A stretch of DNA of 39,011 nt from Porogramme epimiltina. Taxonomy: Eukaryota; Basidiomycota; Agaricomycetes; Polyporales; Polyporaceae. Under the pieces are notes generated by a model. It made no database searches. It saw only the letters and a program-made list of their open reading frames with translations, and was not told the origin of the DNA. The position numbers were made by a program, and so were the translations under genes. Within the stretch, counting starts at the first letter, position 1. Every line of letters starts with the position of its first letter. The stretch is from the NCBI GenBank assembly GCA_900155495.1, contig FTLJ01000770.1, forward strand, positions 1-39,011, written 5' to 3'. Of this stretch, positions 1 to 10,786 are shown piece after piece.

Positions 1-1159
1 AGGCGGGGGATGGCGTGGTGCGTGAACTCGTCAAACGGGAAAACGAAATGGGAAGTCCTGGGGACAAAACGGTATGAGCGCGGGACGAGATGTCATTTCG
101 CGAAAACATAAAGACCCTTTGCGTACTCAATCGACGACGTCAAGGTACGGTCGGCAAATACGCACTCAAACGCCAAGTCTTTGTGACATATCCCTCCATC
201 ACGCCGTCTACCGTCTGTTCTCTGTCCTCGCATCGACGTCGCGAAGACGACCGCGGCGCTGTCTGTGCTCGCGTCCTCCCGGGCCACCGCATACCTCCAC
301 CGGCTCTTTGGTCTCTCCACTGCCAGCCAGACCGCCCCTAAAGCGGCTGATCCACCAGCGTTCATTCATTCCCCAACCCTAGGCACATGGACCAATGTGC
401 CAACGCTTCGGCCAGCACATGAAACATCTGCGTCTAGTTTTTCGTCACCCTCCGAGTCCCTGCTGCATCTTGGTTTGTCCAGCCGTGCCCATAGATTTCT
501 CCAATATTCTCTCTCCCGATTCTGTTTCTGTGTGTCAGCGAAGACGCTCGCGCCCCTGTGGAGACTCAGAAGACTCATTGCTAGAGCAATAGTATTCATG
601 CGAACTTCGAAATCGCCGGTCCCATGTAACGCCGACCAAGGGCACCAGAAAGATCGGACGCCAGGCTGGAATGCACGTTTCTGTACCCCTTATGTTCAAC
701 GCACGTTAAGATTCGATGGCGGTATGATTAAATGCATACATAAGTCGATGTAGCGTTTCACGAGGGGTGCTAAAGACGCAGCGGAGGCGCGGTGGGGTGG
801 CCGAGCCAGTCATTCATAGTGAGTCTCCGCCCCTCTCGGCCCGTCAAATTCGATAGACTGTGGGAGAGGATGACACAATGTGCCACGGTGTGGTAGCCGC
901 TTTCCATGGTAAGTTCTTCCGTTGATCTATCGCCAGGGGAGGGGGGCTCGAATCTGACAAAGCAACCACATTACCAAGCGCTACCAAGGCGAACTCTGCA
1001 GGATGTTGAACTCAAGTCTGCCCGAGCTCTCGGGATAGGGGCAGAATAAAAGGCTAGGACGAGCAGGCTCGACGAAGCCAGCGAGTCCTGCTTCGCAAGC
1101 TCTCTTCGTGCTCCACTTTCTCTGCATCCAAGCCCCAGGGTCTTTGCTTCCAAACTGAC
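1..1159. other. Intergenic, no gene recognised; promoter of the dehydrogenase at its right end
   Basis: Open frames here (for example 265-753 on + and 366-599 on -) have no recognisable motif, no consistent splice pattern and low-complexity Ser/Arg/Pro composition, so I do not call a gene. The last 120 bases contain the probable core promoter of the downstream dehydrogenase. The left edge could hold the end of an upstream gene that I cannot recognise. Confidence 0.5.
1045..1053 (+). promoter_or_regulatory. TATA-like element upstream of the dehydrogenase gene
   Basis: The sequence AATAAAAGG lies about 107 bases upstream of the ATG at 1160, a plausible distance for a fungal TATA box plus a short leader. 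The call rests on sequence likeness and position only. Confidence 0.35.
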
Positions 1160-2512
1160 ATGGCTGTTCCGCAAACCACCCGCCAGTACCACCTCCCGAA
1201 GGTAATACCAGGGCGGGAAGCGTGGGCCGTTAGCTGCCACTAATATTTTCGCATTTCTATCAGACGGATGGTTACCACAACCTCACCCTCGCCGAGGCCC
1301 CTATTCCAAAGCTGAAGGACACCGAGGTTCTCGTCAAGGTACATGCGGTCTCCCTCCAGGTGCGTCCGTCCTCACCCACCATCATCGACCTTGCGCATCC
1401 TGACGTCTAGCTCGCTTGCACCGCAGTACCGCGATCTCGTCATCTCGAAAGGCCACTACCCCATGAAACTAAAGGAGAACGTTGTGCCGGGGTCCGACAT
1501 GGCCGGGGAAGTTGTCGCATTCGGCACCGACGTCAAGGGCTGGGCTATCGGCGAGCGCGTGTGCGCCAACTTCTCGGTCGACCACGTCTTCGGCGACAGC
1601 ACGGAGGAAACCATGAACACTAGTCTCGGCGCGCCCATTGACGGCGTCCTGACGGAGTACAAAGTTCTCCCCGCACACGTAAGTTGCCCATTACTGTGTT
1701 TCCGGAGAAGAGTGCTGACCTGAGGGGCGGACGTCAGTGTCTTGTGCGCATCCCGGAACACATGACTTACGAAGAAGCCTCGACACTTCCCTGCGCGGCC
1801 CTGACGGCGTATAACGCCCTCCTCGGCTCCGCGAACCCGCTCAAGGGCGGGGATACCGTCCTCGTTCAGGGAACCGGTGGCGTGTCCATCTGCGGCCTCC
1901 AGCTCGCCGTTGCGTCTGGAGCGACGGTGATCGCGACGTCGTCCTCCGACAGGAAGCTCGAGATCGCGAAGAAGCTCGGAGCGGCGCACGTCATCAACTA
2001 CAAGACGACGCCGGATTGGGATGATGAGGTCTTGAAGATCACGGGAGGACGCGGAGTGGACCACGTCCTCGAGGTCGGAGGGGCGGGAACGATCCTGAAG
2101 TCGGTCAACTGCACCCGTTATGGGGGTTCGATTGATCTAATCGGTTTTATGGCTGGGGTGAGTCGTTTAGTGGTGAGCTGTTGGGCTTGTCGAAGTGCTT
2201 ACCTGCATCCATGGAATAGCAAGCAGACGTAAACAGTCTCCCGCTGGACGTACTCCGAAAAGGGGTCATCATACGGGGTATCCTCATCGGCTCACGCACG
2301 CAGTACGTGTCTCCTGTGTACAGCGTCAGCTAGATACTGATTCACTCTGGCTGCTGGTTAGGTTCGAGGACATGAACCGCTTGATCAGCGCGGTGAAGCT
2401 GCGTCCCTTGGTTGACAAGGTGTTCGCCTTCGAGGACCTGAAAGATGCTTACGAGTATCTGTATGGCCAGAAGCACGTCGGAAAGGTGGTGGTCAAGGTT
2501 TCCAAGGATTAA
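1160..2512 (+). CDS. Medium-chain (MDR) alcohol dehydrogenase-like oxidoreductase
   Basis: Six exons (1160-1201, 1264-1359, 1427-1678, 1738-2157, 2220-2302, 2362-2512) join in phase to 347 aa, the usual length for MDR enzymes. The start MAVPQTTRQYHLPK is the first ATG after a TATA-like element. The N-terminal GroES-like half carries GSDMAGEV; the Rossmann half carries GTGGVS near residues 175-180, the NAD(P)-binding glycine turn. The C terminus has the FEDLKDAYEYL...GKVVVKV ending common to quinone-oxidoreductase-like MDR proteins. Positions that hold zinc ligands in classical alcohol dehydrogenases look replaced: no Cys in the YRDLVISKGHYP segment, and GSDMAG instead of GHE. A zinc-independent NADPH-dependent reductase of the zinc-type ADH-like group is therefore more likely. 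Substrate unknown; probably cytosolic. The gene ends 71 bases before the convergent end of copy A. Confidence 0.9.
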
Positions 2513-2583
2513 CGAAACGTGTTATGATATCTCGTCGACCTACAATGTGTACAATACGCGGCATGCCTAACCTCGTACCCAAG

Positions 2584-4350
2584 TTAGACGTAAGGATTCC
2601 GTCGTTCCATCAAGTTCTTGATTGCATCCAAACGCTTCATAACCTCCTTTTGTTCAGTCTCAGTACGGTCGAGGCGCGTCCTGAGTTCCTTGATCTCCAA
2701 TTGTGCGACAGCTAACTCGGTGGGCTCTCTCGATGCTGCTCCGAGCGTGGCTCGAGAAGGACCGGTTCTGGTTTGGGGTATCTCGAAAGGACTGGTCATC
2801 TCCGAAACGCTCGCGGCATAAGCGAGGTTTCCCGAGGACCGACTAGTGGTTGAGCACTCGGCCTCTGAGGGGTCTTCGAGATTGCGCGTCAGAGTGCTGG
2901 GACCAGGCGTTTCCTCAGGGGGAGAATAAGAAAGCGGCGAGGATGCTGTAGACGGAATGGCGATAGAGGGTCCTCCTGGTTTCATTTGATCACTGCGTTC
3001 TGCATCATTATGCTCTTCCCGTCTCTTTAGCTAGGAAGGGGAGGCGAGAAGGTTAAAATCATTCCATCACTGACGAGGATGAGAAGCGGGTGCCTTACTT
3101 TGATGCTATGCTTGGGGACAATCATTTCATCGGAGCTTGATGGGGCTACGTCATGAGGGACGCGTCGACGAGGCGGTGCTTTAGGAAAATCTTTGCACTT
3201 TGGCGGAACACCGTTTGCGGGCATCCCCCAGGGTGATTTACCCCGGGTGGTCGTATCGCGCCACTCTCTGAACCATGTAGGGACATCTTCATCCTTTTTG
3301 GTAGCCCATTTCTGAGATACTAAGATGGCGCTAGGATATATGTCGGGGTTTGCTAAGGTACGAAATGCACGCCAAGTGCGATACGCATTGATGTCTCCGA
3401 GACGTCCACCGCGACCGTTTCCAGAGACCACTATATGAGAACACTTTTGTTTCAACCTTACACAAGCGAAACAGACAGCAGAGCCACGCAAAGGAAACTG
3501 CAGGCAATCCAAGTTTCTAGGGGCACAGTAGGTGCACCGGTGTTGCTACTCACGGGGAATGTTTAGGTCGTGGCAGCATACGGAAGATGGGACCACGTAC
3601 TTTGGGCATCTTATACCACTCCCAACCTACAACCTCTTCAGGGGGGAATCCTGGTTCCGGCGGTACGTACGTGGTTTCATTTGTTGGCAACTTTGGTCTT
3701 TTGAGAGGCGGCGGGGAGGGTGTGGTGTTCCTTTCATCCTGAACGGGGCGCGCCTTCTCAGAAGGGCGGCGAACGCGCTTTACCCCCGCCCGCGGGGGCG
3801 GAGGGCTGTTACCATCTGCTGTTGCTGGACATCAGATGTAAGGGGTGAATATTGCGAGCAACTTACCGATGAGATCATGAGATATATCGTAGTCTTCTTC
3901 TTCAAGTTCATCTTGCTCGAAATGTCCCTGTGCTCCCGAGGTATCTCTCATCACCTTTTTGCCCTTTCTCGTCTCGGAGGTTTGAAGGGCAACATAGGGG
4001 ATCTGACCCCTCGAGCGGGTACCGATATTTCGCATACTCTTTGTGGCTTTCGCGTTCTCTGGAGACGAAGAAACGGGCGTAGGAAGCGTTCGAGACCCTT
4101 TGAAACGCGTTGACTCGGATGCAGTATGAGACGTGGATGGCAATGTGCCCACTGCATCGGTTGATCGGGCCGCCGTCGGCTCCGTCAGTTCTAGAGTTAG
4201 GCCGACCCGCGAGCAATTCATCTCAGACCGAGGTTGGGAGAGAGATTAGAGGGATGATGACGTACCGGGAGCAGCCCACCAAGGGCGACTGATGATGGTG
4301 TAGTCGATTTCCGATGCGAGCTGCGCTTTTTCACGGCGGCGAGCAGTCAT
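2584..4350 (-). CDS. Zn2Cys6-like cluster protein, lineage-specific family, copy A
   Basis: Five exons on the minus strand (4350-4266, 4190-3867, 3824-3601, 3545-3099, 3030-2584) join in phase to 508 aa. Order of blocks: N-terminal IISRPWW patch; Ser/Thr-rich low-complexity stretch; basic Pro-rich stretch leading into YVPPEPGFPPEEVVGWEWYKMP just before the third intron; cysteines at about 215, 218, 225, 236, 239 and 246 (CX2CX6CX10CX2CX6C); AYRTWR and NPDIY; a DVPTWFREWRD motif; and a C-terminal predicted coiled coil around ELRTRLDRTETEQ. The spacing fits the fungal Zn2Cys6 binuclear cluster, though the basic residues lie in the second half (CVRLKQKC). Role as a DNA-binding regulator is inference. 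The start was chosen because the ATG at 4350 gives the same exon 1 motif and phase as copies B and C. Confidence 0.8.
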
Positions 4351-4660
4351 ACTGATGAAACTAGCGCGTAGACGAACTCTGTATCAACTCCGGATAGCTT
4401 TGGGTGAGTTGACGCGAGCCCCCCTAAGGAGCATCAAGAGGACGAGCGTTGAATTGTCAATGTCAATGGAGTAGTAACACAACCGTACATAGTGCCCCTT
4501 TAGGCTGGTGAATATCGAAGCTTCGAGAGCTTACTAGACTTTTAATATGGGCGTCTGAAACACGTAGCGCCCGGAGAAACCTACTCGGACTCTAGTACTA
4601 GTCTTTCCTTTCTTCCTTGTTTCTTCACGACCCCCCTCGAGCTCCCCTCTACGCTGCCTC

Positions 4661-6728
4661 ATGACGAACAAAAAGAACAAGCAGGCCAAGAAGCAACGAC
4701 AGCAAGCTGCGAAGGCTGCGGCAAGTGGTGAAGCAAACGGCTCAGCGGACCAGTATGTGGCTCGATCTCGATATCATTCTCTGCAATGGCTTCACTGACC
4801 TGTGGTCTTCGACGCCTTCACTAGACACGAGAAAGCAATGGACGTGGAACAAGGCACAGTTGACGCTTCTGGCGGTTCCACATCTGGAACGATAACGCCA
4901 CCAGAACCTGTTGAAGAACTCGACGCAGATAAAATCAAAGAGAAGGGGAATACTGCGTTCAAGGGAGGCCGGTTCCAGGAAGCTATCGAGCAGTATAGCA
5001 GGGCAATCGGTGTGTCTTCTATCTCCTTGTTCCGATTAAGTTAAGGTAGTATGGCGGCGCTCGTCTCAACCTTTGCTGCCCAGACTTGCGTCCGACGGAA
5101 CCAACGTTTTGGACAAATCGCGCAGCGGCATACATGGCTCTGAAGCGATTCAAGCCCGCCCTCGGAGACTGTCAGCAAGCTGCAACCCTCCAATCCGACG
5201 CCCCATCTCCGAAAACTCTCGTCCGTCTCGCTCGCTGCCAGTTGTCGACAGGCTCAACAGCACCTGCCCTCTCTACTCTCCGCACAGTACTCGGTATCGA
5301 CGGAAAGAATGCGGCAGCTCTGCAACTACAAACGAAGGTACTCGAGCTCGAAGCGCATCTTCGCAACCTTGAAGGCGCACGCGACCGGAAGGACTGGGGC
5401 ATGGCACGGCTTGCGCTAGACAAGTGCATGCAAGTGATCGAGGGTGAGGGCGGTGACATCCCAATACAGTGGAGGCTATGGAGGGTAGAGCTGGAGATTG
5501 CGAAGAAGAACTGGGACGCGGCGAGCATGGCGGCAAAGTGCGTTTTCGTTTTGTTCGTACTGGGCCTTAAGGCCCTGGATTACTGTGCGCTGCACGTCAG
5601 CGCTGGTATCCTCGCCGTCTGCTGTCGTTTCCGCCGGTTGAATGCATACGATGTTCACCCGATCGTGATACTCCCCCATACAGCGACGCACTGCGGATAG
5701 AGCCCAACTCGCCTGACGTGATGACCGTGCGCGGCCTCCTTCTCTTCCTCACTTCCAAGACCGCACAAGCAACACAACACGTCCAGTCCGCGCTTCGGTT
5801 AGACCCCGGACACGAGGCGGCCATGCGTCTGCGGAAACGGATCAAGGACGTCGAGCGGCTAAAGGAGGAGGGCAATGTCGCGTTCAAGACGGGCAAGCTG
5901 CTGGACGCGGCGGACAAGTACGCGGAGGCGCTCGAGCGAATCGGCGCGGACCCGCGCGAGGGCGAGGGCGGGCCGCTGCGCGCGATGCTGCTCTCGAACC
6001 GCGCGACGACGCTCGTGAAGCTCGGCCGGCACGACGACGCGCTCGCGGACACGGAGGCGTCGCTCGTGCTGAACCCGACGAGCTTCAAGGCGCTCCGCAC
6101 GCGCGCGCGCATCCAGCTGCACCTCGAGAACTACGACGCGGCCGTCGCGGACTTCAAGAGCGCGATCGAGCAGGCCGGGATCGAGGGCAGCGACGCGGAC
6201 GTGCGAGCGCTTCGTGCGGAGCTGAAGAAGGCCGAGGTTGCGCTCAAGCGGAGCAAGACCAAGGACTACTACAAGATCCTCGGCGTCGAGCGTGAATGCA
6301 CCGAGGTTGAGATACGCAAAGCGTACCGTCGGGAGAGTCTAAAGCACCACCCCGACAAGGTACGCCTCTTGTTACCTAATAGTCATATGTCTCTAAGCTC
6401 ACGCGGCACCCCCTCACAGGGTGGAGACGAGGAGAAGTTCAAGCTCGTCGTCGAGGCACACGGTGTTCTCTCAGATCCGCAAAAGCGGCAACGATACGAC
6501 ATGGGCGAGGACGAGGACGAGGGAATGGGCATGGGCGGCATGGGGCCCGACGTCGACCTATCCGAGCTATTTGCCCAGTTCCACGGTGCAAATTTCGGTG
6601 GGCGTGGCGGTGGAGGCTTCTCGTCATTCGGTGGCGGGGGTTTCGGGCCAGGCTTCGGTGGCTCTGGGTTCGGAGGCGGCGGATTCGGGGGTGGAGGTCA
6701 GTTCAGGCAGGGCGGGTTCCCCTTCTAA
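4661..6728 (+). CDS. TPR and J-domain co-chaperone, DNAJC7/TPR2-like
   Basis: Five exons (4661-4752, 4825-5009, 5084-5537, 5684-6359, 6420-6728) join in phase to 571 aa. After a Lys-rich start (MTNKKNKQAKKQ) come tetratricopeptide repeats: KIKEKGNTAFKGGRFQEAIE, then FWTNRAAAYMALKRFKPAL, and a second array with RLKEEGNVAFKTGKL and SNRATTLVKLGRHDDAL. A J domain follows (YYKILGV; HPD at about 466-468, crossed by the last intron immediately after HHPDK). The tail is acidic then Gly/Phe-rich. This order matches animal DNAJC7, which stimulates Hsp70 through HPD and binds the EEVD tails of Hsp70/Hsp90 through its TPRs; probably cytosolic. The segment around 5870-6250 is very GC-rich, so long antisense frames there are shadows. 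Confidence 0.93.
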
Positions 6729-7436
6729 GGCTGAGGCTCCAAATCCCCGTGCCCGAGCAAGGTGTATCCTTGACGTGAGTCTCTCCACGTTCTCCTGAAC
6801 GAACACTCTCTTATCTGTGCGTTTGTTATTGAAGGCCATTCCAGTCTTCTCGGACTCATTGACCTTCTTATCACTCTGTTCTCTTCGTCATCTTTGGTGT
6901 CGCGCTTTCGCAGCTCGATATCGCTTCGCTATGTCTTGTTTTGCTATAATGCACCCCGACCCTTGCCATACCGTAGACCATGCGCCCACGATTCTAGTGT
7001 TTGTTGTCATTAGTCTCACGTCGTGTATACTTACATCCTCCACGAATGCATTTTCCTCACAATTCTATGCTTCCCGTGCCAATGAGACAGCCACCATAGA
7101 ACGCACGCCCCCCGCCGCGGGCTATAGACCAGACGACAGGTCACCACTAGTCCCGCATCACTCTTCATGCGCTCACGGTTAACAACCTTTTCTGCGGATG
7201 CTGCCAAAATGTGCGCGTGTGCTGCCAGCCGACATGCAAGTCAAGAAGATGAGCTTGCTGCCGTACACACGCCAACCCAAGCCACCTCTAGGATCCCAGG
7301 CCAGCTTCCTTTGCGTGCGATTAAAGGCTATCGGAAGTCCGTGGGCGAAATCCCCGCGCTTGGCTCTCCGTAATGTATTATGTCATTGAACCGAGATAAA
7401 CGTACATCTATTCGCAAAGTCAACGCCTTGCGGCGG
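6729..7436. other. Convergent intergenic region, nothing recognised
   Basis: About 700 bases between the stop codons of the TPR/J protein (+) and the DUF202 protein (-). It should hold both 3' UTRs. Short open frames here lack motifs and splice support. Confidence 0.5.
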
Positions 7437-8089
7437 TCAAATTTTGAAGATGAGCACGAGCAGCCCGACCTCGACGCTGAAGACGACGAGAGAGAGCATG
7501 GCGACAATCCAGCCCGCGGTGACGAACGGGCGGCCGAAGATGCGCTTGCCCGTCTGCCCGACGGTCTTGATCGCGTTCGCGTACGCCGCGGGGTTGCGGT
7601 GACGGTCTGCGAAGTCGTGCCGGGAGTGCCGCTGGCGGAAATAGGCCAGCACGAAGAGCATGCCCGCAAGGACGGTGTAGAGGATGCCGACTGGGGGAAG
7701 AATAAGGTGCTCAGTGTCGGAGAGGGGGCAGGAAGCGGGGATGGGGGGTGGGGCACGGCACGAGAGGAGACTCACTTCGGAAGAATCGGCGGTCGAAGAG
7801 TCGGAGGATGGTGAGGGCGTAGCCCAGGTTGCTGATGGCGCTGCGGCCGTAGGCACCGTCGAATGTCCTGGAGCGTGCGCGCAGCTCGACTTTGGAGGAG
7901 ATCGTGAGCATACTGTGGACGACGGCGCGGTGGACGTACCAAGTTCATTTACGTCGTGGGGGTAGAAAGAGTTTCGCCGATGGCCACTGCGCAGACAGGT
8001 TAAAAGGTCATGGATACGAAAAAGAGGACAGAGGTAACTTACCGGTAGTAGCGATGGTGATCAGCAGTGCTAGGAGCGGGGGTGTTCAT
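7437..8089 (-). CDS. DUF202 family small integral membrane protein
   Basis: Four minus-strand exons (8089-8043, 7986-7940, 7889-7776, 7690-7437) join in phase to 153 aa. The third intron from the 3' side is only 50 nt and is needed to connect the short N-terminal exons to VELRARSRTFDGAYGRSAI. That segment plus NLGYALTILRLFDRRF resembles the DUF202 pattern, in which an Arg-rich amphipathic start precedes three membrane helices. Clear hydrophobic helices are IGILYTVLAGMLFVLAYF and WIVAMLSLVVFSVEVGLLVL near the end. DUF202 proteins occur in bacteria and fungi as small membrane proteins of uncertain role, so I do not assign a function. The gene is divergent from OXA1, with about 530 bases between the two starts. 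Confidence 0.75.
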
Positions 8090-8623
8090 GCCTGAGGTTC
8101 CAGAGGGGATAACTTGCTATGTGCTTGGGGATCCAGTCGTAGTCGATACAATGTCTCTAGGCGTGGATGTGGGAAAGCTCTAGATATTAGAGAAGAGAAG
8201 GGTAGAGTGGTATCTATACGTGAGTGGGGCGTTAAGGAAATGAAGGTTGGGGGAGAAAGGGAAGGTGGGGCGCAGTCACGAAATCGACTGCCCATATGAC
8301 GGTGCAGGATTCGGAATCGGAGCTCGGAGGCGCGGACCTGACGGCGGGGCGCCCACCCCACGTGGTGCAAATGTGCTCGAAGCGCCCACAGCACTCTGAA
8401 TGCCGTGGCTGGTGAGGCTCGACTCTCTGCTCCTTCGTCCCTTTCCTCGCCGTCCCTTACCTCACCCCTTCGTTCCGTCGCCCGAGGGTTCTACGGGTGG
8501 AAGCGCAAGCATGGTCTTCTGTGTCGGATACATGGGCCGTCTGGGGACGGTAGGCCTTCGGTGAGTCGCAACCCGTGCACATGTCGTTCCTGGCTCATGT
8601 TCCGGATGCTCATTTGAAGGAGC
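8090..8623. other. Divergent promoter region between the DUF202 gene and OXA1
   Basis: Two genes start outward from this 534-base interval, so it probably contains both promoters and 5' leaders. An open frame from 8405 continues toward OXA1 but does not join its presequence in phase, so I treat it as leader. No clear TATA element seen. Confidence 0.45.
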
Positions 8624-10005
8624 ATGCGGCCAGTGCTGGGCACGTCGCAACTAAGGTGCTTGTCTACGATTGGGCCCGGGCTTCAGGTACGTCTTTCGCT
8701 GTTGTCTTGTGGCTCCGCTCAACGCCCAACAGCACTCCAGGCTCCTTCCTCGAGGCGAGCTTCGGAGTGTGCAACTCAACACCGCCCGCTCGTTGTCATT
8801 ATGGGGATGGGGAAAAGCTACACCCGTATCCTCTCCTGCACCCGCAGCTGCTTCTGCCCCCTCTTCGGAAACGTCGTCAATATCTGAAGAGCCGACGCCG
8901 GTCCCCGAGTCTGCACCTGCACCGCCGGAGGTCTCGCCAGAGACGTCAGCAGCAGTGGACCCCGTGTCCGCTCTTCCTGCGGATGTTGCGCTCCCCCCTG
9001 TGCCGACGGATCCTCTCCCGCTCGACCTTGCGTCAACTATCTCCCCCCTGAATTACGGTGACCTCGCCGCGCTTGGCCTCGCGGGTTGGACGCCTGCAGG
9101 TATCGCACGCTGGTCTATGGAGCTCATCAATGTCTCAACTGGCCTCCCCTGGGCGTGGACAATTGTCGCGACGACCGTCCTTTCGCGTGTGCTCCTCTTC
9201 CCGTTCACGGTGAAGCAGATGCAGAGCACGGCGGCGCTCGCGCCGTACCAGAAGGACATTGAGAGCATCCGGGACGAGATGTCATCTGCACAACAGCGCA
9301 AGGACGTGCTCGCCATGCAACGTGCTGCGCTCCGCCAGAAGGTGGTCTACGAAAAGGCGGGAGTCAGTCTCGGCGGTATGGCGCTCGCGCCGTTCATCCA
9401 ACTCCCTGTCACCCTCGGCATGTTCTTCGGCGTGAAGGCGATGTGCGACCTTCCGGTTGAGCAACTCAAGCTGGGCGGGTTCGGGTGGTTCACGGACCTC
9501 ACCCTCGCGGATCCCACGTGGACACTGCCGATTGTCGCGACGTTGCTCATGAACGTCCAGATCTCGGTACGTAGTGATAGCTGCAATCGCGCGGAGTGTG
9601 AACTGACTCTTCTCGCAGGTGTCGATGCGTGACCTCGTTGGCACGTCCGCCCAGATGGGCCACATCATGAACGCCCTGCGCGTTCTTACCACCGGTTCCG
9701 TCTTCCTCATGTCGCAGCTCTCTACGGTACGCTTAAGCGCCTCGCTGGCCTGTCACTCGACATCAACTAACAACCTTACGCAGGGCGTGCTCTTCTACCT
9801 CCTTACGAGCATTACCGCGATGACCGCGCAGAGCCTCATCCTCCGACAGCCGGCCGTGCGCCGCGCACTGGGGATCCCGCTCATCCCTGCCCACCTTCGC
9901 CAGCCCGCACCGACCATGCGCGAATCGCTCCAGTACGCACGCCAGTGGTGGTCCAACAAGGTCTCCGAGGCGCGCACTGCCCAGCGCGAGATCAACAGGC
10001 GGTAA
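8624..10005 (+). CDS. OXA1: Mitochondrial inner membrane insertase OXA1 (YidC/Alb3/Oxa1 family)
   Basis: Four exons (8624-8686, 8733-9566, 9619-9726, 9784-10005) join in phase to 408 aa. The N terminus (MRPVLGTSQLRCLSTIGPGL, then an Arg-rich stretch) looks like a mitochondrial presequence and is followed by a Pro/Ala/Ser-rich linker to about residue 110. The conserved insertase domain covers about residues 140-365: a helix around LPWAWTIVATTVLSRVLLFP, the TVKQMQSTAALAPYQKDIE loop, GMALAPFIQLPVTLGMFFGV, and later helices in exons 3 and 4 (FLMSQLST, GVLFYLLTSITAMTAQSLIL). The C-terminal tail is charged, as expected for ribosome-facing Oxa1. Known role: co-translational insertion of mitochondrially encoded and conserved nuclear-encoded proteins. 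An additional upstream start cannot be excluded. Confidence 0.92.
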
Positions 10006-10786
10006 TTGCCTGTCTCGGCTGCGCATCGCAGATGGGAGACGTCGATGGTTAAAGTATATTATCCTCGTAATATAATGTCGGTATATTAGCTCATTATGGA
10101 TAGACGGGCTCCGCCTCTGCTCACATTTCCTAGGGTTCGTGACCATGTGCTAAGGTTATGGCGCGCGCCAACGGAGGGTCAGTCCCTGTTCGACGTCATC
10201 CGACGGCGGTGTGCTCTCAACATGCGAACGTGCGTCGGGATGACCGAGTTTTTTGTGCGGTCCAATCAGAACATGATCGTTCAAAGAAAAGCTCCTCCGA
10301 CTCAGCTCCCTTTATGAGCATATCCTTAGGGAGGCTCTTAACCAAAGGTGTGTGCTGACATTCCGCCCTAGTCGATGTACAACCACTCCATTTGGTGAGT
10401 CACCCCTTGTTTCTTGGAAATATTTCTGACCCATGGGTCTCCTTTGTAGGCACTGGCAGGTACCTCAAGCTAGTGAATCAACACCGTGACAGTCGGGATG
10501 GCCTTTCCTGTGCATATCCCGTACGCGATCGAGGGAACCATCATAATAGACTGTGCCTCGAACCCAACATCCGCCTCAGACTGCGCGAGTTCTGCTAAGA
10601 ACATTCTGTTTGGTAGAGGTCTTTTCTCATATGGGTCTCTTTGTGGTGTCCTAATGTTAGGTTGACAGGGGCCTCGGCAGACAGGCAGTGTCGGCAGTGT
10701 CATACATGCGCAGCGTATTCGTTTCAGAGGCAGTACCTATAAGAAAGGCAGACGCGTCGAGTCATCCTGCAAGCTTCGAAACTACA
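10006..10786. other. Intergenic; one short antisense frame of doubtful status
   Basis: About 780 bases. Just after OXA1 an AT-rich patch (10050-10090) is a likely 3' end. A 77-codon ATG frame on the minus strand (10703-10470) ends in MVPSIAYGICTGKAIPTVTV and looks somewhat protein-like, but has no partner exon or recognisable family. A TATA-like CTATAAG near 10737-10743 lies about 45 bases before the next ATG. Confidence 0.35.

Noticed and set aside
795..880. tRNA-like start (GGGGTGGCCGAGCC)
   Set aside because: It resembles the D-arm of a Leu or Ser tRNA, but no matching acceptor stem, anticodon arm or T-arm follows at a workable distance.
2584..4350. Family copies as parts of a transposable element
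   Set aside because: I found no terminal repeats, target duplications, reverse transcriptase, integrase or transposase next to any copy, and each has regular introns.
5859..6122. Long minus-strand frames within the TPR/J gene
   Set aside because: They are antisense of GC-rich coding sequence with repetitive Arg/Leu/Ala composition; the sense frame has clear TPR motifs.
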